Program-made: the position numbers and the translations under genes
DNA from: Candidatus Saccharimonadota bacterium
GTDB taxonomy: Bacteria; Patescibacteriota; Saccharimonadia; Saccharimonadales; Saccharimonadaceae
Direction of reading: 5' to 3'
NCBI GenBank assembly: GCA_017513905.1
Contig: JAFWMR010000006.1
Coordinates: forward strand, 1-64,000
DNA length: 64,000 bases
Notes under the pieces: model-generated
Database searches by the model: none
What the model was told of the DNA's origin: nothing
Seen by the model: only the letters and a program-made list of their open reading frames with translations
Shown here: positions 1 to 8,960 of the stretch, in pieces
How the letters are laid out: every line of letters begins with the position of its first letter
Numbering within the stretch: position 1 is the first letter of the stretch

Positions 1-14
1 AATATATATTATAC

Positions 15-1298
15 ATGCATGACGCATTGAAGAAAAAACTTAAAACTCTCCCAGCCGCTCCCGGTGTCTATTTTCATAAAAACAAAGCGGGTGAAATTAT
101 CTATGTCGGCAAGGCAGCTGTACTTAAAAACCGCGTCCGCCAGTATTTTCAGAACCCTAAAGATCGCGATCCTAAGACTGCGGCGCTAGTCGACGAAATC
201 TATATGACGGATTGGATTGTTGTCGATACAGAGATGGATGCGCTTTTCCTTGAAAGTGAAATGATCAAGCGTTACATGCCTAAGTGGAATATCCTCCTAA
301 GAGATGATAAAAATGTTTCCTTTGTCCGCATCGATGTTAAGAGTGAAGTACCATATGTTTCTATGACGCGGAACCCTCTTGGCGATAACGCTCGTTACAT
401 TGGTCCATTTTATGCTAAAAACACCATAGCAACAGCGCTTCGGATTCTTCGCAAAATTTTCCCATATTACGACAAGCCATATACGGGCAAAAAGACGTTA
501 GACACCGATCTTGGTCTTACGCCTGGCATTGAAATCGGTAAAATGACCTCCAAAGATTACCACAAAATCCTAAGCTCGCTGATTCGATATCTAGAAGGCG
601 ATCGACAGAAACTCCTAAAGGACCTAGAAAAGGAAATGAAAGAAGAGGCGGCTAATAATAATTTCGAGCGCGCAGCAGAACTTAGGAATGAACTATTTGG
701 CCTAAAAGGCCTCAAGAAGAAAATTGTTTTTTCCGATAAAGAATTTCTTGATATTTCGTCCGACCATGCGCTCCGAGAACTTCAGTCTCTTCTACATCTC
801 CCTAATCCGCCACGCCGCATTGAAGGATATGATATTTCTCACCAATCCGGTCAGGACGTGGTTGCGTCTATGGTAGTTTTTACGAATGGTGTCTCCAATC
901 GATCAGAATATCGTAAATTCAAGTTGAGGAAACAACAAAACAACGACACTGCCAGCTTAAAAGAAGTTATCTCGCGCCGTCTCAAGCATCCAGTCTGGGA
1001 ATATCCAGATTTAATAATCTTGGATGGAGGGGAGACACAAGTATCTGCCGTTTTACCATTACTTGAACACGTCAAAGATGGTGCTACTATACCGGTCATT
1101 GGCCGTGATAAATCTGGCGACCATGCCAGATCAGCAATCGTCAAGATTGTTGTTCCAGCAGCAAGAGGGTTCGATATTGTCGAGCTAGCAAGCGACTCTC
1201 ATATTTCTCGCCTCATTGCCCGTATAGATGAGGAAGCCCATCGTTTTGCTATTACCTATCATACACTTTTGAAGCGCAAGCGCCAGCTTAGCAGCTAA
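15..1298 (+). CDS. uvrC: UvrC-like excinuclease subunit, C-terminally short
   Basis: UvrC makes both incisions in UvrABC nucleotide excision repair in the cytoplasm. The 427-residue product shows an N-terminal GIY-YIG nuclease (GVY at 17-19, IYVGKA at 29-34), a UVR motif with NNNFERAAELRNEL near residue 220 for UvrB contact, and the RNase H-like second nuclease (GYDISH, ILDGGETQ, DEEAHRFA). UvrC is usually about 600 residues; this one stops just after the DEEAHRFAITYH segment, so the C-terminal tandem helix-hairpin-helix DNA-binding part is absent. The stop is followed at once by a good promoter for secG, so the shortening looks natural rather than a frameshift. The start is the first ATG in the window, and an earlier in-frame start outside it cannot be excluded. 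Confidence 0.9.
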   Translation: MHDALKKKLKTLPAAPGVYFHKNKAGEIIYVGKAAVLKNRVRQYFQNPKDRDPKTAALVDEIYMTDWIVVDTEMDALFLESEMIKRYMPKWNILLRDDKNVSFVRIDVKSEVPYVSMTRNPLGDNARYIGPFYAKNTIATALRILRKIFPYYDKPYTGKKTLDTDLGLTPGIEIGKMTSKDYHKILSSLIRYLEGDRQKLLKDLEKEMKEEAANNNFERAAELRNELFGLKGLKKKIVFSDKEFLDISSDHALRELQSLLHLPNPPRRIEGYDISHQSGQDVVASMVVFTNGVSNRSEYRKFKLRKQQNNDTASLKEVISRRLKHPVWEYPDLIILDGGETQVSAVLPLLEHVKDGATIPVIGRDKSGDHARSAIVKIVVPAARGFDIVELASDSHISRLIARIDEEAHRFAITYHTLLKRKRQLSS

Positions 1299-1304
1299 AA
1301 ACAC

Positions 1305-1333
1305 TTGTCAGCTGTACCAAAATCACCTATAAT
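1305..1333 (+). promoter_or_regulatory. Promoter of secG, leaderless
   Basis: TTGTCA (1305-1310), a 17-bp spacer and TATAAT (1328-1333). The secG ATG begins 9 nt after the -10 box with no Shine-Dalgarno, so the mRNA should start within a few bases of the start codon. Confidence 0.75.
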
Positions 1334-1342
1334 AGAACCATT

Positions 1343-1570
1343 ATGAATCTGATTTCTGTTTTCCAAACCGCAATTATAATTTCCGCCGTCTTGGTTATTT
1401 TACTAGTTTTGCTTCAACAACGTGGGGCGTCTCTCGGTGCTGGCCTCGGTGGCACTGGTGAACTCTACACTACACGACGTGGTCTTGATAAATCTCTCTT
1501 TAATGCGACTATTATATTTGCAGTCATATTTATTCTTTCGATTCTGGGGCTATTATTAATTCCAGCATAA
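1343..1570 (+). CDS. secG: Preprotein translocase subunit SecG
   Basis: SecG is the small accessory membrane subunit of the SecYEG channel. The 75-residue product has the two expected transmembrane helices (about residues 7-25 and 52-73) and the conserved loop with LLQQRGASLGAGLGG followed by a TTRRGLDK segment. Length is normal for the family. It begins without a ribosome binding site 9 nt after a TATAAT box. One base separates its stop from the next gene, so the two are probably co-transcribed and translationally coupled. Confidence 0.93.
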   Translation: MNLISVFQTAIIISAVLVILLVLLQQRGASLGAGLGGTGELYTTRRGLDKSLFNATIIFAVIFILSILGLLLIPA

Positions 1571-1571
1571 T

Positions 1572-3299
1572 ATGAAACTATTTTCAAAAAAGAGTGGGCA
1601 AAAAGCAATCAAGAGATTTTCTCGTCTCTCTGAAGACGCGGTGATTTCTGGAGAAGCACACATCAAGAAGAACTTCTTTCGTCGGCTTTCTCATATTAGC
1701 GACGTGCGCCTGTTCATTCTAGAGTGGGGCTTGTTAGTATTTGCGCTATTTATGCTCGCATTGACTCAAAGCTTTTGGTTTACGGACTCTTATTCGGTCC
1801 CTAGTTTTACTAGCGGGGGCACATATACTGAAGCGACATTAGGCAAAGTTAGCTCATTAAATCCACTTTTTGCAATCACTAATAGCGAAAAAACCCTCTC
1901 GAAGTTGATGTTTCTAGGCCTTACGGCCTCTGACTCATCTGGCCACATAGGCAACGTTCTTGCGAAGTCAGTCAATTCTGACTCTACAGCCAAAGTTTGG
2001 ACGGTTAAACTAAAAGATAATTTAAAATGGTCAGACGGAGAACCTATTACCGCAGACGACGTTGTATTCACAGCGAAACTTATCAGCGGCCTTGGTCAAG
2101 TCTCCTCATATTATTCCAATCTTAATAATGTGAATGTCGCCATAAATGATGATGGAGATTTGGTCTTCGAGCTACCAGCCGTCTATTCAGAATTTGCCTC
2201 GGCGCTTGATTTTCCAATTCTCCCCAAGCATGCACTTGAAAATGTCGACTCAATGACTCTTCTAGAATCGAGCTTTTCTACCAACCCAATTTCTTCTGGG
2301 CCATTCAGCTTCAATGCGCAACAAGCAGTAGGCACCAATGGTGAGTCGATTATTTATCTAGCGGCCAACCAATACTATTATAAGGGAACACCCAAGATCA
2401 GTAGCTTTGTTGTACATGCCTATCTTTCGGTTGATGACATTAAAACCGCAATCACCACGGGTGCAGTCTCTGCTACAGCCGAACTACTACCGACCGATGC
2501 CGAAGAGATCACTTCTCGAGTTATTTACGAAAAACAAACTGCTATTAATTCTGGCGTATATTTATTTATGAATGCAAAGTCAGGCGTATTTAAAAACCGT
2601 GATGCGCGTAAGGCCGTTCAGACCGGAATCGACATCGCTGAAGTGCGTACGCTGATTGGCGATGAGCTCCCACTTGATTACCCAATCCTAAAACACCAAT
2701 TAGAGCTAGAAAACTGGCCAGCACTTCCAGAACGCAATATCGAAGCCGCAAAAAATACAGTGGCTAGCTTGGAGAATAAAACTATTCGACTTGTCACAAT
2801 TTCCACCGGGTATTTCCCGACAATTCTAGAAGATGTAGCCGAACAGCTTGAAAGTTTAGGTTTCGAAGTTGTTCGCGCAGTTGAAGACCCAGGTCAGGAC
2901 TTCCTTATTAATACCATTGCGAGTCGTAACTACGACATGCTTATCTACGAGGTTGAGCTCGGCGTAAACCCAGATCTATTAGTCTATTATCATTCTTCTC
3001 AAGCTACTCAAAACGGGCTCAATCTCTCAAACTATAACAATTCTATTGCTGATGATTTGATTATATCTGCCCGCGAAACGATTGATGAAGGTGTAAAGAA
3101 ACAAAAGTATGAAGCGTTCTTAAATCGCTGGATCGAAGATGCGCCAGCTATCGGTCTTTATCAGGTCAATCTCAGTTACTATTTTGATAAAAATGTCAAA
3201 CCGTTTTCGGAGGATGTTTCTCTTGTTGTGTCGACCGATCGTTTTGTCGATATACGTTTCTGGGGTGCAGAAAAAGTTATCAGAAATCGCACACCATAG
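1572..3299 (+). CDS. Family 5 extracellular peptide-binding protein, membrane-anchored
   Basis: This resembles OppA/DppA-type (SBP_bac_5) binding proteins of peptide ABC importers. It has 575 residues: a basic cytoplasmic N-terminus, one hydrophobic helix at about 49-67 that should act as an uncleaved anchor, then the binding domain from about residue 85. The family pattern SLNPLF and a WTVKLKDNLKWSDGEPITAD segment followed by DVVFT are clear. No lipobox is seen, so anchoring is by the N-terminal helix. No oligopeptide permease or ATPase gene is adjacent, so its partner must be elsewhere or it acts as a stand-alone receptor. It starts 1 nt after secG. Confidence 0.85.
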   Translation: MKLFSKKSGQKAIKRFSRLSEDAVISGEAHIKKNFFRRLSHISDVRLFILEWGLLVFALFMLALTQSFWFTDSYSVPSFTSGGTYTEATLGKVSSLNPLFAITNSEKTLSKLMFLGLTASDSSGHIGNVLAKSVNSDSTAKVWTVKLKDNLKWSDGEPITADDVVFTAKLISGLGQVSSYYSNLNNVNVAINDDGDLVFELPAVYSEFASALDFPILPKHALENVDSMTLLESSFSTNPISSGPFSFNAQQAVGTNGESIIYLAANQYYYKGTPKISSFVVHAYLSVDDIKTAITTGAVSATAELLPTDAEEITSRVIYEKQTAINSGVYLFMNAKSGVFKNRDARKAVQTGIDIAEVRTLIGDELPLDYPILKHQLELENWPALPERNIEAAKNTVASLENKTIRLVTISTGYFPTILEDVAEQLESLGFEVVRAVEDPGQDFLINTIASRNYDMLIYEVELGVNPDLLVYYHSSQATQNGLNLSNYNNSIADDLIISARETIDEGVKKQKYEAFLNRWIEDAPAIGLYQVNLSYYFDKNVKPFSEDVSLVVSTDRFVDIRFWGAEKVIRNRTP

Positions 3300-3335
3300 T
3301 AGAATTAATTATTTTAGACACAGGCAAGTAAAAAA

Positions 3336-3363
3336 AGATATGCCCTCGAAAGGCATATCTATT
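3336..3363. terminator. Bidirectional terminator
   Basis: A 9-bp perfect hairpin (AGATATGCC at 3336-3344, GGCATATCT at 3352-3360, 7-nt loop). An A-run on the left gives a U-tract to minus transcripts from tRNA-Leu, and ATTTT on the right serves the plus-strand secG operon. Confidence 0.8.
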
Positions 3364-3380
3364 TTCATTTGCTTTATTAT

Positions 3381-3470
3381 TGGTGCGCCTGACTAGACTC
3401 GAACTAGCACAGCACTAAAATGGCCACTACCACCTCAAGGTAGCGTGTCTACCAATTCCACCACAGGCGC
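3381..3470 (-). tRNA. tRNA-Leu(GAG), CCA encoded
   Basis: Read on the minus strand it folds as a class II tRNA of 90 nt: acceptor GCGCCTG pairs with CAGGCGC, discriminator A, encoded CCA (3381-3383), long variable arm, and anticodon loop TTGAGGT giving anticodon GAG (Leu, CUC/CUU). It has its own promoter. Confidence 0.93.
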
Positions 3471-3492
3471 AAATCTATAAAAGTACCCCACA

Positions 3493-3522
3493 ATTATATC
3501 ATACTTTTCTGATTTTTTGCAA
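3493..3522 (-). promoter_or_regulatory. Promoter of tRNA-Leu
   Basis: On the minus strand TTGCAA (3517-3522), an 18-bp spacer and TATAAT (3493-3498), about 22 nt before the tRNA 5' end. Confidence 0.65.
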
Positions 3523-3541
3523 ACACCAGCATATATTTTCC

Positions 3542-3570
3542 TTGTCAACAACACTCATGTCGTATATAAT
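3542..3570 (+). promoter_or_regulatory. Promoter of the ABC/FtsX fusion gene
   Basis: TTGTCA (3542-3547), 17-bp spacer, TATAAT (3565-3570), the same hexamers as the secG promoter. Here a short leader carries AGGA (3587-3590) before a GTG start. Confidence 0.75.
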
Positions 3571-3594
3571 AGAATATAAGTATAAAAGGATAGG

Positions 3595-6500
3595 GTGTTA
3601 GAGTTAAGAAAAATCACTAAGGTTTATGATACTGGTGACTTTAAGCAAAAGGCACTTGATTCTGTTTCTCTTAATTTTAGAAAAAGTGAATTTGCATGCA
3701 TTCTCGGACCTTCCGGCTCTGGCAAAACTACCCTTCTTAATATTATCGGTGGACTCGATAGCTACGATAAAGGTGACCTACTTGTTAATGGTATTTCGAC
3801 CAAGCGCTTCAATAATGCGGCGTGGGATTCCTACCGAAACCATCGCATAGGCTTTGTCTTTCAGAGCTACAATTTGATCCCGCATCAGAGTGTGCTTTCG
3901 AACGTCCGTCTTGCACTTACCGTCTCGGGGCTAGGTAAGCGAGAAGCTACCCGCCGCGCTAGAAAAGCATTAAAAGATGTTGGACTAGAAGAGCACATAC
4001 ATAAACGTCCGGCTCAGCTCTCTGGTGGCCAGATGCAACGTGTGGCTATAGCTCGCGCGCTTGCAAATGACCCGGAGATTATTTTAGCCGACGAGCCAAC
4101 AGGGGCCCTTGATTCAGAGACTAGTATCCAAATTATGGACATCCTTAAAGAGATATCAAAGGACCGTCTAGTTATTATGGTAACTCACAATCCCGATATA
4201 GCTCAAAAGTACTCTACCAGAATTATCAACCTTAAAGACGGAAAAATTATCTCCGACACTAATCCATTTTCGGATATATCCGCAGAGAGGGAACCAATCG
4301 CAGTAAAAAACAAAAAGCACGGTAAAACGTCGATGTCAATGCTGACTGCTTTTTCGCTGTCGGCGAATAACCTTCTGACCAAGAAAAAACGCACACTCCT
4401 CGTTTCTATTGCCGCGTCAATCGGTATTATTGGCATCGCATTAATTATGGCTGTGTCGACCGGATTCCAAAATTATGTCGATTCGATTCAAGAAGAAACC
4501 CTGAGCTCTTATCCGCTCGCTATCACTGAAGAAAGTTTTTCATTTGCCAGCCTCTTCACGTCTGACGCTGATTTATCCGACGGATCAAATAAAAATAGCG
4601 GAAAATCTTATGAAACCATACTCGAAGAATCGGGAAAAGATCTAATTGAATTTCCAATTTTAGGTAACACTTTAAAATCTGTTGCCACTAACGATCTTAA
4701 AAAGTTTAAAAAACATTACGAGGCCCATCAAAACGATTTAAAAGATGCATTGACTAATGTCGCCTACAGTTATTCCATTGACCCAATTATCTATACAATT
4801 GATGCAACTGATAAAGTTGCAAAACTAAACCCATCAGACCTTTTTTCTACTATGTTTGGTGGCAACAATATGATGTCGAGCTTTTCTAGCTTTACGTCAA
4901 TGTATTCCCAGATAAACGTTCCGCCGGATACTTATAAGGCTCAGTACAACGTTCTTAAAGGACGTTGGCCTGAAAGATATGACGAAATAATTATCGTCTT
5001 ACAAAGTGATAAAGTTTTTTCCGATCTTATTGCTTATGAACTTGGCTTAAAAGATACGAGTGAACTCACCTCATTCGTCACTAAGCTCATGCAAGGGGAA
5101 CACGTTGATGTTAAGAATGATCCGATAACTCTAGACTACGACGACTTGCTGAACCTTGATCTTCGTCTTGTCCTCCCGAGTAATGTATATAGATATAGTG
5201 AAAAGTATGGCGTATACGAAGATATGTCTGAAGATAAAGAATATATCAGAGATATTTACAAGAATAAGTCCGAAAAACTTAAAATAGTCGGTGTAGTATC
5301 GAAGAAAGACGGAGTCACTTCTTCCGCATTAAACCCAGGAATTAACTACACCCCAGGTTTGATTGATCATATTATTGAAGAATCGAAAGATGCAAAAATT
5401 GTTAAGAAACAACTCGACAAACCCGAAGTAGACGTCTTTTCTGGCAACCGTTTTGATCAAGAAACAAATAGGTTTAACTACGCATTTGAAGATCTTGTTT
5501 CGGTTGACGAAGAAAAACTAAAGAAAGCGTTTAATGTCGATATCGACCAGGCCGCTCTTCAAAACTCCGTTACGAGCCAGATTGCTGACATTGTTGAGAA
5601 TATTAAAATTGACCCAGAGCCTGCTCTAAACGACTTTGATACAGCCCTTTCTAGTCTAGCTGATGGATTTAAGAAATACATCATGGATTACATGGCTAGT
5701 TTAGCAGAGAAAGGTGAAATATTTATTCCTACCGAAGAGAAAATTAATGAACTCCTAGAATCATATTTAGAAACATACGAACCAGGCGAAAAGCTATCGA
5801 ATCTGGAGGCAACATACAAAATCCCCAAAGATAACTTTAAGGCGGCTTTTAGGAGCCTCGTACTTGCCATAAATGCAGGTATTCCCCTAGATGCTGCAGA
5901 GATTCTTGCAGCGCGCGAAGGTTTTGCTAAGATTATGACCGAAGCTAAGCTCAAAGTTGAAACCGCCGAAAAAGTCGCAAATGTAGTCGCGACAGTTTCA
6001 AACACTTTTGCTAAAAGTTTTAATATTGATCCGTCGGCAATAACTAGTGCTTTTAAGCTAAATTTTAGCGAAGATGAATTAATGCGTATTGTTTCTAGCA
6101 TGATGAACAATACCAAGAAGACGCAGAAATCGAATCTCTTGTCACTAGGTTATCAAGATGAGGAGTCACCTACATATATCTCGTTCTACTTTGCAAGCTT
6201 TGAAGGAAAAGAACAATTCCTTGATTTTATTGACAGCTACAACAACTCCGTCGATGATGAATACGTTATAAACTATACAGATGCAACTGGGATCCTTATG
6301 GACAGCGTACGTACTATTGTCGATGCCGTTTCTTACGTGCTTATCGCCTTTGTGTCTATTTCGCTCATCGTTTCTAGCTTCATGATTGGTATCATCACGT
6401 ATATTTCGGTTTATGAGCGCAAGAAGGAAATCGGTATCCTACGTGCTATAGGTGCCTCTAAGCGCAATGTTAGCAACATTTTCAACGCAGAGACATTCAT

Positions 6501-6732
6501 CATTGGCTTCCTCGCAGGAGCCTTTGGCATCGGCATATCTTACGCGCTCATTCCAGTGATCAATACAATTCTTGCTCATTTCATAGGTAGCGTCAATATT
6601 CGAGCTGCGCTCGATCCGACTTCGGCATTAACTCTTGTTGCTTTAAGTATAGTCCTTACTTTAATTGGCGGTCTGATTCCTGCCCGCTCCGCCTCTCATC
6701 ATGACCCGGTTGAGGCTCTCCGTTCAGAGTAG
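3595..6732 (+). CDS. ABC ATPase-FtsX permease fusion with large extracellular domain
   Basis: A MacB-like one-chain ABC transporter half of 1045 residues. The N-terminal ATPase has Walker [10 protein letters not shown] at 38-46, signature [14 protein letters not shown] near 142 and Walker [13 protein letters not shown] near 165. One transmembrane helix follows at about 272-292, then about 600 residues predicted outside the membrane, then three helices near the C-terminus with the FtsX-type motif [16 protein letters not shown]. MacB-type proteins usually have a far shorter outer domain (about 230 residues). The GTG start is supported by AGGA four bases upstream. It is monocistronic; the substrate is unknown, and mechanotransmission or export of a peptide or lipid are the family roles. 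Confidence 0.85.
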   Translation: MLELRKITKVYDTGDFKQKALDSVSLNFRKSEFACILGPSGSGKTTLLNIIGGLDSYDKGDLLVNGISTKRFNNAAWDSYRNHRIGFVFQSYNLIPHQSVLSNVRLALTVSGLGKREATRRARKALKDVGLEEHIHKRPAQLSGGQMQRVAIARALANDPEIILADEPTGALDSETSIQIMDILKEISKDRLVIMVTHNPDIAQKYSTRIINLKDGKIISDTNPFSDISAEREPIAVKNKKHGKTSMSMLTAFSLSANNLLTKKKRTLLVSIAASIGIIGIALIMAVSTGFQNYVDSIQEETLSSYPLAITEESFSFASLFTSDADLSDGSNKNSGKSYETILEESGKDLIEFPILGNTLKSVATNDLKKFKKHYEAHQNDLKDALTNVAYSYSIDPIIYTIDATDKVAKLNPSDLFSTMFGGNNMMSSFSSFTSMYSQINVPPDTYKAQYNVLKGRWPERYDEIIIVLQSDKVFSDLIAYELGLKDTSELTSFVTKLMQGEHVDVKNDPITLDYDDLLNLDLRLVLPSNVYRYSEKYGVYEDMSEDKEYIRDIYKNKSEKLKIVGVVSKKDGVTSSALNPGINYTPGLIDHIIEESKDAKIVKKQLDKPEVDVFSGNRFDQETNRFNYAFEDLVSVDEEKLKKAFNVDIDQAALQNSVTSQIADIVENIKIDPEPALNDFDTALSSLADGFKKYIMDYMASLAEKGEIFIPTEEKINELLESYLETYEPGEKLSNLEATYKIPKDNFKAAFRSLVLAINAGIPLDAAEILAAREGFAKIMTEAKLKVETAEKVANVVATVSNTFAKSFNIDPSAITSAFKLNFSEDELMRIVSSMMNNTKKTQKSNLLSLGYQDEESPTYISFYFASFEGKEQFLDFIDSYNNSVDDEYVINYTDATGILMDSVRTIVDAVSYVLIAFVSISLIVSSFMIGIITYISVYERKKEIGILRAIGASKRNVSNIFNAETFIIGFLAGAFGIGISYALIPVINTILAHFIGSVNIRAALDPTSALTLVALSIVLTLIGGLIPARSASHHDPVEALRSE

Positions 6733-6762
6733 AATAATACTTAAACTCCAATATTTTAACGC

Positions 6763-6791
6763 TTTACTTTATTGGCGAAATAATATAAAAT
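6763..6791 (+). promoter_or_regulatory. Promoter of tuf
   Basis: TTTACT (6763-6768), 17-bp spacer, TAAAAT (6786-6791). A leader of roughly 70 nt follows that contains the palindrome CTCCGGAG and a strong AAGGAG (6851-6856) 10 nt before ATG. Confidence 0.55.
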
Positions 6792-6866
6792 AATCCTGTA
6801 GAGTCTCCGGAGCTGGTTTTTATTAGTGCTTCCGAGAGAATTATAATAAAAAGGAGAAAATAACGA

Positions 6867-8051
6867 ATGGCAAATTTTGACCGTTCCAAACCGCACATCA
6901 ACGTCGGTACTATGGGTCACGTCGACCACGGTAAGACCACTTTGACTGCTGCGATTACTACCGTTTTGGCGAAGAAGCTTCCATCGGAAGTCAACAAACC
7001 TGTTGCTTACGATCAGATCGATAACGCTCCTGAAGAGAAAGCTCGTGGTATTACCATCGCTACTTCTCACCAAGAGTACGAATCCGAGAAGCGCCACTAC
7101 GCTCACGTCGACATGCCTGGCCACGCCGACTACATTAAAAACATGATTACTGGTGCCGCTCAGGTTGATGGCGCCATCCTCGTCGTTGCTGCGAATGATG
7201 GTCCGCTTCCACAGACTCGTGAGCACGTTTTGCTTGCTCACCAGGTGAACGTTCCAAAAATCATCGTCTTCCTCAACAAGATGGATCTCGCTGACCCAGA
7301 ACTCGTTGAGCTCGTCGAGATGGATGTTCGCGAACTATTGAACAAATACGGCTTTGATGGCGATAACGCCCCAATCATCAAGGGCTCCGCTACTAAGGCT
7401 CTCGAAGGCGATCCAGAGAATGAACAAGCTATCATGGACCTCGTTAAGGCCATGGATGAATATTTCGACATTCCTGAACACGATCTCGACAAGCCATTCC
7501 TCATGCCAATTGAGGACGTCTTCTCCATTAAGGGTCGTGGTACCGTTGCTACTGGTCGTATCGAGCAAGGTGTTGTCAAGCTTAACGACGAAGTTGAAAT
7601 CGTTGGTCTTAGAGAGACTCAGAAATCTGTTGTTACGGGCATCGAAGCTTTCCATAAGACTCTCGACCAAGGTCAAGCTGGCGATAATGCTGGTCTTCTC
7701 CTCCGCGGTATCGAGCGTGAACAAATCGAGCGTGGTCAGGTTATTGCTAAGCCTGGTACCATCACTCCACATACTGAGTTCGAGGCTCAAGTCTACATCC
7801 TCAAGAAAGAGGAAGGCGGCCGTCATACTCCGTTCGCTAAAGGTTATAAACCACAGTTCTACTTCCGTACCACTGACGTTACTGGCGAAGTTGAGCTCCC
7901 AGCTGACAAGGAAATTGTCATGCCTGGCGACCAAGTTACCTTTAATGTCAAGCTCCTTGCTCCTGTCGCTATGAACGAGCAGGATCGCTTCGCTATCCGC
8001 GAAGGTGGCAAGACTGTTGGCTCCGGTGTCATTACCAAGGTCATCAAGTAG
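6867..8051 (+). CDS. tuf: Elongation factor Tu
   Basis: EF-Tu brings aminoacyl-tRNA to the ribosome as a GTP complex. The 394-residue product has G1 GHVDHGKT (17-24), the DMPGHADY switch II motif, NKMD near 138 and GSATKAL. Domains 2 and 3 are complete, ending in [13 protein letters not shown], and the length is standard. The switch I region reads RGITIATSH where many EF-Tu proteins have RGITINTSH. It stands alone, without fusA, rpsL or rpsG beside it, and has its own promoter, Shine-Dalgarno and terminator. Long minus-strand open frames across it are shadows. Confidence 0.98.
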   Translation: MANFDRSKPHINVGTMGHVDHGKTTLTAAITTVLAKKLPSEVNKPVAYDQIDNAPEEKARGITIATSHQEYESEKRHYAHVDMPGHADYIKNMITGAAQVDGAILVVAANDGPLPQTREHVLLAHQVNVPKIIVFLNKMDLADPELVELVEMDVRELLNKYGFDGDNAPIIKGSATKALEGDPENEQAIMDLVKAMDEYFDIPEHDLDKPFLMPIEDVFSIKGRGTVATGRIEQGVVKLNDEVEIVGLRETQKSVVTGIEAFHKTLDQGQAGDNAGLLLRGIEREQIERGQVIAKPGTITPHTEFEAQVYILKKEEGGRHTPFAKGYKPQFYFRTTDVTGEVELPADKEIVMPGDQVTFNVKLLAPVAMNEQDRFAIREGGKTVGSGVITKVIK

Positions 8052-8066
8052 GTTTTATCACTTACG

Positions 8067-8096
8067 AAAAATAACCCCTCACGGGGTTATTTTTTA
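8067..8096 (+). terminator. Terminator of tuf
   Basis: Hairpin ATAACCCC (8071-8078), loop TCAC, GGGGTTAT (8083-8090), extended by A/T pairs and followed by a T-run. Confidence 0.9.
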
Positions 8097-8107
8097 TGTT
8101 TTAACTC

Positions 8108-8136
8108 TTGCTTTTTGGTAAACATGTTGGTATTAT
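8108..8136 (+). promoter_or_regulatory. Promoter of the pilin gene
   Basis: TTGCTT (8108-8113), 17-bp spacer, TATTAT (8131-8136) preceded by TGG, making an extended -10. Confidence 0.6.
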
Positions 8137-8173
8137 AAGAATAAGCATAAAACCAGAAAGGATAAAAACCAAT

Positions 8174-8710
8174 ATGCAAGATATCAAATCTAAGAAGGGC
8201 TTCACCATCATTGAGGTCGTCTTGGTTCTCGCTATTGCGGGTCTTATCTTCCTTATGGTATTCATTGCGCTTCCAGCCATGCAGAGAAGCCAACGTGATA
8301 CCCAGCGTAGGAATGACTACTCGCAGCTATCGGCGGCCATGACTAGCTACATGACCAACAATAATGGTTCGCTACCCGCAGTCAATGCTACATTGGCCCC
8401 GGATAAATACATCAATAGCACCGGTAAAGACCCAAATGGGATTGCCTACACGCTAAAAGTTATTGAATGTAAAGCTTCTGGTACGGTCAACGTTAATAAC
8501 GTAGCGGGCATGTGTCAGCTAACCTCTGGAAGCTGGCCTACTGGTATCGGCACGAACATTCCAAATACTGATACAGCAACATCGGTTGTTGTCGTAAGGA
8601 ATGGAAAGTGCGATAACGGTGTAGTCAAGTATGCCAAATCGACCCGTGCCTTTGCCATCTTCGGTAATCTCGAATCTGGTAACGGTACTTACTGCAACTC
8701 TAGCAACTAG
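8174..8710 (+). CDS. Type IV pilin-like prepilin
   Basis: A 178-residue type IV pilin or pseudopilin. The prepilin leader reads KSKKGFTIIEVV, with the peptidase site between Gly9 and Phe10 and the conserved Glu at mature position 5, followed by a hydrophobic helix of about 20 residues. The C-terminal half is Thr/Asn/Gly-rich with four cysteines (near residues 99, 115, 150 and 174). The start at ATG 8174 is chosen because AAAGGA (8157-8162) lies 11 nt upstream and it places the leader correctly; a longer in-frame start at 8108 would sit on the promoter. No assembly ATPase or prepilin peptidase is in the window, so it depends on genes elsewhere. Confidence 0.87.
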   Translation: MQDIKSKKGFTIIEVVLVLAIAGLIFLMVFIALPAMQRSQRDTQRRNDYSQLSAAMTSYMTNNNGSLPAVNATLAPDKYINSTGKDPNGIAYTLKVIECKASGTVNVNNVAGMCQLTSGSWPTGIGTNIPNTDTATSVVVVRNGKCDNGVVKYAKSTRAFAIFGNLESGNGTYCNSSN

Positions 8711-8729
8711 AATATAGCCTAGTTAGTTT

Positions 8730-8759
8730 AAATCCCCCGACGCAAATCGGGGGATTTTG
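8730..8759. terminator. Bidirectional terminator between convergent genes
   Basis: A 10-bp perfect stem AATCCCCCGA (8731-8740) with TCGGGGGATT (8747-8756), loop CGCAAA and a short T-run. It lies directly between the pilin gene and the stop of the minus-strand 66-residue gene. Confidence 0.85.
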
Positions 8760-8960
8760 TTATTTAGAACTCAAGTGCCAGTGGTCACCAAATTCGCATT
8801 TATACACAGTCAAATTATGTGCACCATGATCGTGTTCCGCCACTCTTGCTGCAACTTCTGCTTCTTCTTCGGTTTTATAGCTAATCTTATGCGTGTCACC
8901 CACCCAGCAACGCTCGGGTTCGATCTTGCTCAGACGGTTAACGTCGAAACTTCTACTCAT
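8760..8960 (-). CDS. Small 66-residue protein, unknown function
   Basis: I do not recognise the family with certainty. The product has a short conserved-looking C-terminal block YKCEFGDHWHLSSK, reminiscent of small proteins ending in a Cys-x-His-type metal-binding patch, plus a His cluster EHDHGAHN just before it and one further cysteine at position 18. Its ATG lies inside the end of the giant adhesin gene with an 8-nt overlap (ATGAGTAG), so translation is probably coupled. The shared operon and the terminator directly behind it suggest it is a real gene rather than a shadow. Confidence 0.65.
   Translation of the reverse strand: MSRSFDVNRLSKIEPERCWVGDTHKISYKTEEEAEVAARVAEHDHGAHNLTVYKCEFGDHWHLSSK

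Noticed and set aside
6756-7934. Minus-strand open frames of 161 and 199 residues across the start and body of tuf
   Set aside because: They are antisense to a strongly conserved gene, have no start signals and show codon-shadow composition.
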